From Rapana venosa (taxonomy: Eukaryota > Mollusca > Gastropoda > Neogastropoda > Muricidae): a stretch of DNA of 64,000 bases. The translations under genes and the position numbers were made by a program. The stretch is from positions 74,771,075-74,835,074 of the forward strand of contig CM054141.1 in the NCBI GenBank assembly GCA_028751875.1. Direction: 5' to 3'. Within the stretch, counting starts at the first letter, position 1, and every line of letters starts with the position of its first letter. Positions 56,485 to 64,000 of the stretch are shown here, piece by piece. The notes under the pieces are model-generated. The model was given only the letters and a program-made list of their open reading frames with translations. It was not told the DNA's origin and searched no databases.

Positions 56485-57204
56485 AAAGTCAAAGTCAAAC
56501 TTTTATTTTCAGATGGTACATTGAATAAGCAGTGCATTTGCTTTTTTTCATCAAGCCATCTATCTAAAGAAAAAAAAAGCGAGAAAAAAAGATAATGTAT
56601 ATGCAGACATAGAATAAAAAACCTAATCTATGGTAAACTATACAAATCAAACAAGAAAAGACAATAACATATGCATGTATGGAATTAAAAACAAAACAAA
56701 AAACCCAGAAAAATATTAAACCATACAATTCAAATAATTCAAAAATCTTGAAAAAAAATATCCGTCATAACACAAACAAACAAGCAACAAAGAAAACCAA
56801 AACCAAAACAAACAAAGAAGACAAAACAGAAATAAAAAATTTAAAAAACCACACCAACTGCTCCCCCCCCCCCCCCTCACACACACAACATACACACACA
56901 AACCTTCAACCATACAAACAACTGAATAAAACAAAAAAAAAAAGATGAATCAACAAGAACAACCACAATAAGGAAATAAACAATCAAACAAACACAAACA
57001 TACGTACACAACAACAACAGCGACAATAACTAACATAGGACAAGAATAACAGCCAAGACAAATGAAGAACAATATAGAACTAACAAAAGACGAGAAAAAG
57101 AGTCCCCCTCCCCAAGAAAACCACCCTAAACCCAAAACAAACAAAAAGCAAAATAAACCAGAACCCCACCCCCACCACCACCAACAATAACAACAACAAC
57201 CAAA
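56482..57204 (-). mobile_element. Retroposon insertion with (GTCAAA)n tail
   Basis: GTCAAAGTCAAAGTCAAACT, then TTTTATTTTCAGATGG and TTTTTTTCATCAAGCC, then A-rich low-complexity sequence to about 57204. Unit A passes directly from one GT tract to the next at the equivalent place, so this is an insertion of about 720 bases. The tail indicates a minus-strand 3' end. No protein was recognised. Confidence 0.6.
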
Positions 57205-57207
57205 AGT

Positions 57208-57481
57208 GTGTATGTGTGTGTGTGTGTGTGCGCGCGTGCGTGCATGTGTGTGAGTGCGTGCGTGCGTGCGTGTGTGTATGTGTGTGTGTGTGCGCACGTG
57301 TGTGTGTCTGTGTGAGTGAGTGTGTGTGTGCACGCGCATGCATATGCATGTGTGTGCAAACATGTCTATGTAAGTATACCTATGCCTTGTGTGTGCGTGT
57401 GCCTCTGGGTATGTGTGTGAGTGTGTATTTGTGCACACATGCCTGTGTAAATGAGTGTGCGCGCACGTGCATGCGAGCGTG

Positions 57482-57558
<77 letters not shown>

Positions 57559-57670
57559 TGCGTGTGTGCGTGCGTGCGCGCGAGTGTGTGTACGCGTTCA
57601 TGACGTTTGTGTGTGTGTGTGTGTGCGCGCGCACGCATGTCTCTGTGTGTGCACACATGTATCTGTGAGT
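57208..57670. repeat. GT/GC-rich degenerate repeats of unit B
   Basis: Counterpart of 41340-41850, including GTGTGCAAACATGTCTATG and GTAAATGAGTGTGCGCGCAC. Confidence 0.9.
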
Positions 57671-57925
57671 GGGCAAAGATAGAGACAGAAAAAAAGAGTC
57701 AGGAAGACAGACAGACAGACAGACAGAGAGGAAAATACACAGACACAGTCAAGCGAATTGTTGTGATAATTGTCTAAGGGAAACAACCTCTGTTAATAGC
57801 TAGGAAAGTAACAGCAGTTAAGTCCCTCTGGAACGCCCTGTGCCGGGAAACGGTCCGTGATACTGAAAAGAGAATCTTAAAATAAATCAATGAAAATGAT
57901 AAATCAGTGGCAGCAAACGTTAGCA
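57671..57925. repeat. Spacer module CAACCTCTGTTAAT of unit B
   Basis: Shares GCAAAGATAGAGACAGAAA, GGAAAATACACAGA, CAACCTCTGTTAATAG, GGAACGCCCTGTGCCGGGAA and AATCAGTGGCAG with 41848-42118. A more distant version is at 45715-45880 and a degraded one at 60355-60540. Confidence 0.85.
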
Positions 57926-58114
<189 letters not shown>

Positions 58115-58220
58115 TATGTACACCCGTTTTCTGTATCGGTGTCTATGTGCTGTGTCTCTGTTTGTTTGTTTTTTTGGTCTGTCTGTCTCTCTGTCTAGTC
58201 ATGTCTGTATATATGCCTCT

Positions 58221-58290
<70 letters not shown>

Positions 58291-58324
58291 GTCAGACAGA
58301 GAAAAAAGAGACACACATCGACAG

Positions 58325-58418
<94 letters not shown>

Positions 58419-58427
58419 AGAATACGA
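58221..58427. repeat. (GT)n and (GA)n microsatellites
   Basis: GT at 58221-58286 and GA at 58331-58422. Confidence 0.97.
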
Positions 58428-58855
58428 ATACGAATACGAATACGAAATTTTTTATTGAGGGTAAATGGATAAGCTTACAGCTTCTTTACACCATGCCCTC
58501 AGCCCCACCCACCCATTCCTTTTCCCCCAAAGAAAAACGCAAAGGAAAAAGCCCAAAACATCTCAAATGTAAATAATTGCATAAAAAATTTCAAGTAAAT
58601 AAAAGATTCAAACAGACAAAAAACAAACAAACAAACAAACAAATGAGCTAATAAACAAACCTGAAATTATGATTTAGCACACTGACATCCATTTCAAATT
58701 ACTTTCAGCAAATCCCTTCATCTCCCCATACCATCTCTAATCATGCAATTTTTCATACAATTTACACACATATGTTTATATATACACATACACCTAGATA
58801 TGCAGACACAACAAATATGCATATAAAAAAAATTAAATCGGAGAGCAGTCGAACA
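58428..58855 (-). mobile_element. Retroposon insertion with (CGAATA)n tail
   Basis: Four CGAATA-type units precede AAATTTTTTATTGAGGGTAA and ACAGCTTCTTTACACCATGC, matching 8363-8430. The rest to about 58855 is A-rich unique-looking sequence absent from the related 48280-48990 region. Confidence 0.55.
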
Positions 58856-58949
58856 GAAGAAAGAGGAGAGAGAGAGAGAGTAAGAGAGAGAGAGAGAGAG
58901 AGAAGAGAAGAGAGAAGACACATACAGACAGACAGTAGACAGAAAACAC

Positions 58950-59430
58950 ACACCCCACACACACACACACTCACCCCACCACACCCCACACACACACACA
59001 CCCACACACACACACACCACAACAAACCCCACACGCACACAGACCTGATATCACTTAGAGTGAACAGCGTTTTTAAAATTTAAGACACACCGACATAGAC
59101 ACACAGACACACACAGGCACACCAGAACACACAGACACAGACAAACCAGACACACACCCCACACACACCCAAAAAAACACACACACACACAAAACACACC
59201 ACACACACACACCACCACACACAAACTCAACACAACAAACACAGACACAAAACACAGTCAAAACTTTACGACACAGACACAAGGGGCAGACACAGAAAAG
59301 ACAGCAAACACCCCACACACACCACACAAGCGGCCGCAAACACCAAAACACACACACACACACACACCAACCCCAACCCCCCCAAAAAACACACCCCACA
59401 CAAAACCCCCAACACACACACACACCTGAA
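58950..59430. repeat. (CA)n region of unit B
   Basis: CA repeats with AAAACACAC and CCCCACAC variants, ending at CAGTCTTGCATAC (59431). Confidence 0.9.
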
Positions 59431-59464
59431 CAGTCTTGCATACAAACTGATGAGCTAAAAACAG

Positions 59465-60285
59465 AATAAAAAAAGAGACAGGGGAGACAGATTGAAGATA
59501 AAGAGAAGATTGAGAGCAGGCAGAGGACAAAAATTGGAGACAGAGAGAGAGACAGATTGAAAGGAGACAGAGGGGACAACAAAACAATTGAGAACAGTTG
59601 AGAGGGCAGATTGAAAGATAGAGAGACAGATTTTAAGACAGACAGAATTTAGGACACAGAAGGGGGTGACCGATTAAAAGATAGAGAACAGAGGGGCACA
59701 CAGAGGGGACAGACAGAAAAGGGCAGATTTTAAAAACAGATAGATAGGGCAGATTTAGAGACAGGGCAGAGACCGTTGGGGAAAAAAACAGAGAGGCATA
59801 CAAAAGACAGATTTAGAGACAGACAAAGACGATTGGGGAGAAAAGACAGAGAGACAGATTTAGAGACAAAGAGAGGGCAGAATTTAGAGACAGACAGGAA
59901 AAAAAGACTGAGAGACAAAAGACAGAATTTTAAGCCCGAGACAGATTGAAGACAGGGAAAGAGACAGATTTTAAAGGAGACAGAGAGACAGACACACAGA
60001 TTGAGGAAAAGATTGGGGAGACAGACAGAGGACATATTGAGAGACAGACAGAGAGAGAGACTCTGAGAGACAGACAGAGGGGGAGAAGGGGAAGGGGAAA
60101 AGGGGAGGGGAGAGAGAGAGAGAGAGAGAGAGAAGAGGAGAAAAGGAGAGAGAAGATTGAGGGGGTCAGGAAAAAGAGGGAGACAGACTGAAGACAGACA
60201 GAGAGAAAAGATTGGAGACGACGGAGACAAACCCAAAAGACAAAAGGGGAGACAGACAGCCCCAAAAGAACGATCAACCAACAGA
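59465..60285. repeat. GACAGATTGAGA-type minisatellite, third array
   Basis: Same words as 44040-45610 but with many GGGG and AAAA replacements (for example GAGGGGCA for GAGAGACA). Confidence 0.9.
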
Positions 60286-60286
60286 C

Positions 60287-61250
60287 AAAAACCCTTTCTA
60301 TAAAAGCCTTTTAATACAGGACTCCCCACGTTTTTGGGGCTTGCTTCAACAGCAGTTTAAGGGAAAAAAAACCCCCTCAAAAAGTTCAAGGCGCAGCAGT
60401 ATCTCCCGCCTGTAAAAACTCCATGCTCAAAGAAAGGGGCATTTATTTGATCAGAGTTTTTAAAATTTTTGGGAAATTAACCAATGTAAAAAAAAAATTC
60501 AGTTTGGGAGCAAACGAAAACCCTGCAAACACTTTCAAAACGGGACGCGCGCGCGCGCCCCCATCACCACGCACGGCGGCACGCACGCAACCCCACGCAC
60601 GCACACACCCCACACCACAAAAAGAGGGATGCAAAGCCCTGATGTGTGTTTGGGGGGGGGGGGGGGGGAGGGGGGGGGGGGGAGTACGTGCGTGTGTGCG
60701 GCTTGCGCGCGCGCGTAGGGGCGGGGCATGCGCGCACGTTTGCACACATGGCCTGGGGTTTGATCAATGATTGCCTCCCTCAGGGCAAATTTTTGTCTGC
60801 TATCCTTGTTCCTTCACCCGCGCCCTTTTTTCCCTCACATTTCAATTTTCCCCTACAAATTAACTTGGCAGAAAAAATGCAGTTTTTTCGAACTTTTCGA
60901 GCAGTGCAGCAAACACGAGAACCCCAAGCTGCCCAACAACCCCACACCACCCACAAAAAAAACACAAAACACACCACACCAAAACAAAACACACACCCCA
61001 CACACACACCACACACAAAAACACACACACACACCACACACACACACAAATTTTTAGTGGTAAAAATGTTCGTATAACGTCTGTTCGTATGCGCCCCGGG
61101 CTTCCCTATTTTTCTCAGTCTATCTATGTCGTGTGGTGTGTGTGTTTGTTTTTTTGTGTGTGTGTGCGTGTAAGTTTTAAGGGGGAGGAGAGAGAGAGAA
61201 AAGAGAGAAGGGGAAAAGTTGAGAGGGGGTTTGGGTGTTGACTAAAGGGG
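60287..61250. repeat. Spacer of unit B shared with 45625-46560
   Basis: Contains GGGGCTTGCTTCAACAGCAG, ACTCCATGCTCAAAGAAAGG and TCACATTTCAATTTTCCCC. A poly-G run occupies about 60650-60683. Confidence 0.85.
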
Positions 61251-61878
61251 AAAAAATCTAAAAAAAAAAATTGCCCGTTTTTGTTCCTTCACAATTTTTT
61301 CTTTTTTTTTAATTTTTTTTTTTCTTTTTTTACTACAAGCCCAATTTTTTGTTATGCCCTCAAGAAAAAATTTTGCACAGTGAATTTTTTATGGGTAAAT
61401 GAAAAACACAATAACAAAAGTGTGTTAATTGTTTAAAATAATACAAAAAAAAATTTCAAAGCACATTTGGCGGTGCAGGGCTAAGGGAAAGAACAAACTT
61501 TTTTTAAAAAATCGCAGTTTTTGTTTCTTGCTTTTTTTTTATATTCCTATTGAACTATTTTCTTTAATTATTTTGAATTGGGAATTTCCCTTTCTTTTTA
61601 AACATAAAACTTGAGGGAAAAAAATAATTTTTATAAATAGTTCATGTAAAATTTGTTTTTAAGAGATAAGAGTAAAAATATACTTTAATTAGTTTTCATG
61701 AATAAAGTAAAAAAACAATCTGTACAAACTTACGTGTTCTTTTTTGTTTTTTTATTTGTTTTAGCTATGCCCCACGAAAAACTCTGCTTCATTTTTTGTT
61801 TTTCATAATCTTTCTATATATTTTTTTTTGGAAACGTGTTTTTTATTTATCCAAATTTAAGTACGTAAATTTTTTGCG
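61251..61878. other. AT-rich spacer of unit B
   Basis: Counterpart of 46561-47100, rich in poly-A and poly-T runs. No gene. Confidence 0.6.
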
Positions 61879-62220
61879 GAAATTTCCCGGCCCGCTCTCC
61901 CCAGGGAGAGCGCGGCCACAAGAGCAGCGCCACCTTTTTTTGTTTTTTTTTTTTGGGTTTCAACTGTATTTGTTTCCCCATCAGAGTGGCCTTTTTTTAA
62001 AAATTTTGCCAGGGAACCTCTTGTTGCCGTGGGGTTTTTTTACTGCGTAAATTTAAAGTTGTGTTTTCACAACGAGGGGCCCGGTTTATCGTCTCACCCC
62101 AAAGAATAGCCCCCCCAGTCCACCACCACTCTTGGGCTAAAAGGATGGGGGGAAAATTTCGGGGCCCCAAAAGGGGTTCAAACCCCCGCACACTTTTCCC
62201 ACCCGGCTTTTTTCGCTTTC
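61879..62220 (-). mobile_element. SINE family B, near full-length copy
   Basis: In minus sense: a B box (GGGGGTTTGAACCCC, complement of 62173-62187), then a body with GGGTGAGACGATAAACC and AACAAGAGGTTCCCTGGCAA-like sequence, then GGTGGCGCTGCTCTTGTGGC and CGCTCTCCCTGGGGAGAGCG near the 3' end. The order tRNA-like head, GATGAGACGATAAACCG, GGCGCTG and CTCTCC-GGGAGAG is that of a SINE common in mollusc genomes (from general knowledge). A plus-strand fragment of the same family is at 47385-47500. Confidence 0.7.
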
Positions 62221-62399
62221 AAAACAGGCGCGGGTTTCCTCTAAAACCCCCAAACCAAAAACTGTCCCCGGCTGTTTTTTTGGTTTAGCTCCCCCCCTCT
62301 CTTTCTCTTTCCCAAAATTTTAATACAACAAAGAGAGAAAAAAAAACACAAAAACCCAGGAACAACAGGGACAGAGCAAAGAGACTGGGGGAATTTAAA

Positions 62400-62524
62400 A
62401 AAAGACAATCCCCAACCCCACACACACATACACACCCCCACACACACACACACAAAACACACACACAACACACCCACACACACACCACACACCCCCAAAA
62501 AACACACACACACACAAACACAAC
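62400..62524. repeat. (CA)n region
   Basis: CA repeats with CCCCCAAAAAA variants. Confidence 0.9.
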
Positions 62525-62700
62525 ACCAAACATCTTTTGCTTTTCGGGAAGAGTAGGCCATTTTGTGCCGGGGGGGAAAAAAATTTACAAAGGGTTTACA
62601 AATCTGCATATCACGGAGACGGGGGCGTAAAAAAGCACCTTTCGTGGGGTTATTCCTTTAAACCTCGATATAAAAAAAATACAATTGGGAAATTTAAAAA
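62525..62700 (+). mobile_element. SINE family A, 3' half, noisy
   Basis: AACATCTTTTGCTTTTCGGG, AAGAGTAGGCCATTTTGTGC, AAAAAAGCACC and TATTCCTTTAAACCTCGATA correspond to the SINE body and tail with many base changes. Confidence 0.75.
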
Positions 62701-62704
62701 AATA

Positions 62705-62998
62705 AATAAACCCACACGCACGCACACAAAACCCCACACACCACACACACACACAAAACACAAAACACACACACAAAACAACCACACCACCACCACACAC
62801 ACACACCACACACACCAAAAACCCCCCCCAACCAAAAACACACAGACACACACAAAAGTCACACTTTCAGACCAGACAACACAAGACAAAAAAAAACGCA
62901 AGGGACACACACAAAAAACAAAACAACACACAAAACACACACACACACACACCACACACACCCACACACACACCACCACCACACACACACACAATGAG
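62705..62998. repeat. (CA)n region
   Basis: CA repeats ending at CAGTTTGCTTTC (63000), a degraded CAGTCTTGCATAC word. Confidence 0.9.
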
Positions 62999-63039
62999 AC
63001 AGTTTGCTTTCAAATGATAGAAACTAGAAACAGAATTTT

Positions 63040-64000
63040 TAAAAAAAAGACCGGGCAAGAGGGCAGATTGAAAGATAATTGAAATACAGACAGAGAGACG
63101 ATTGAGAAAACAGATTTTAAAAAACAGGCAAAAGAGACAGATGGGGAAAACAGATTTAAAAAATAGACAGAGAGACAGACAGAAAAAAAGATTGAGAGAC
63201 AAAATTGAGAAACAAGGGCAGGAGACAGACAGAGAAAAGATTGAGGTCGAAGAGAACAGATTTAGGACAGATTTAAAAGGGCAACAGAGAGGGCAGATTG
63301 AGAAGGGGAAAAGACCAAAATTGAGAGACAGATTGAGAAAAACAGAGAGACAGACTGAAGACAGACAAGGGACGATTGAAAAGGGGGGAGATTGGAGACA
63401 GATTGAGAGACAGGGGCAGAGAGACAGATTGAGAAAACAGACAGGAAAACCCGATTGGGAGACAGAAAAGAGAGACAGACTGAGAACCGACAAAAGAACA
63501 GACTGGGGAAAAAACTTTTAGAGACAGATTAGAAGTCAGGAAAAGAGAGCAGAATTTTGGGGTCAGACAGGGGGGGACCGATTGGAGCAGACAGACAGAT
63601 TGGAGACAGATTTTAAACAACATAGACAGGGGCTGGAGACAGACCGAAGACAAAATTGAGAACAGATAGGAGACAGACAGAGAGGGCAGATTGAAGACAG
63701 ATAGAGAGACAGTTTTAGGACAGACCCGATGGGGCAGACTGAGAAAGACCCGAGAGGGCAGGATAGAGAGACAGACCCGAGAGGGCAGATTTGAGAGGGC
63801 AGACTGAGAAACCCGACAGAAGACAGATTGAGAGACAACAGAGAGACCCGAGATACAAGAGACAGACAGACAGGAGCAGATTGAGAGAAAAAGATTGAGA
63901 GACAGATTGAGAGACAGACAGAGAGACAGATTGAGAGACAGACAGGGGGGACAGATTGGGGGAGACAGACTGAGAGACAGACAGAGAGGAAACCAAGAAA
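63040..64000. repeat. GACAGATTGAGA-type minisatellite, fourth array
   Basis: Continues off the right edge. GAGGGCAGATTG and GAGACCCGAG variants are frequent. Confidence 0.93.

Overview
The window is nuclear DNA from a repeat-rich animal, most probably a mollusc and perhaps a gastropod. This is inference: there are exon fragments of two conserved animal genes with canonical splice sites, several kinds of non-LTR retrotransposon, several SINE families with tRNA-like or 5S-like heads, and very dense (CA)n, (GA)n, (TA)n and poly-G tracts. No bacterial or viral gene organisation is visible. The great majority of open frames here are translations of simple repeats and are not genes.

Layout. 1-4070 is a 30-bp minisatellite running off the left edge. 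6531-6830 is a 42-bp minisatellite. 6847-7020 (minus) is an exon that I read as fucose-1-phosphate guanylyltransferase (FPGT); its splice-acceptor end has been amplified into a 76-bp tandem array (7040-7690). 9628-9925 is a 5S-rRNA-like SINE. 10749-10863 (plus) is the first coding exon of a SMIM20/MITRAC7-like mitochondrial membrane protein, followed by a broken tandem copy of the same exon (11917-12167). 14463-14830 is an almost pure poly-G tract. 15580-23480 is a cluster of decayed LINEs of at least four kinds, all on the minus strand, interrupted by a 500-base assembly gap (21001-21500). 24841-30780 has no recognisable gene and looks like poorly polished sequence. 31637-33109 is a candidate piggyBac-type non-autonomous element flanked by TTAA. 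37622-38505 is a roughly 70-bp degenerate minisatellite.

The right half is built of duplications. A block at 33645-36200 recurs almost identically at 50009-52570. The second copy lies exactly between two older, diverged copies of a larger unit (A, 40755-50008, and B, 52571 to the right edge). A and B share single-copy-like spacers, LINE remnants, GT/CA-rich stretches and purine-rich GACAGATTGAGA-type minisatellites, but carry different retroelement insertions: SINEs in A; a 3-kb LINE, two shorter retroposons and a different SINE in B. A therefore duplicated before those insertions, and the 2.56-kb block either arose later or is an assembly artefact.

Functionally only two genes are touched, divergently arranged: FPGT (GDP-fucose salvage) and SMIM20-like (cytochrome oxidase assembly). 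I could not locate further exons of either. Everything else is mobile, tandem or low-complexity DNA.
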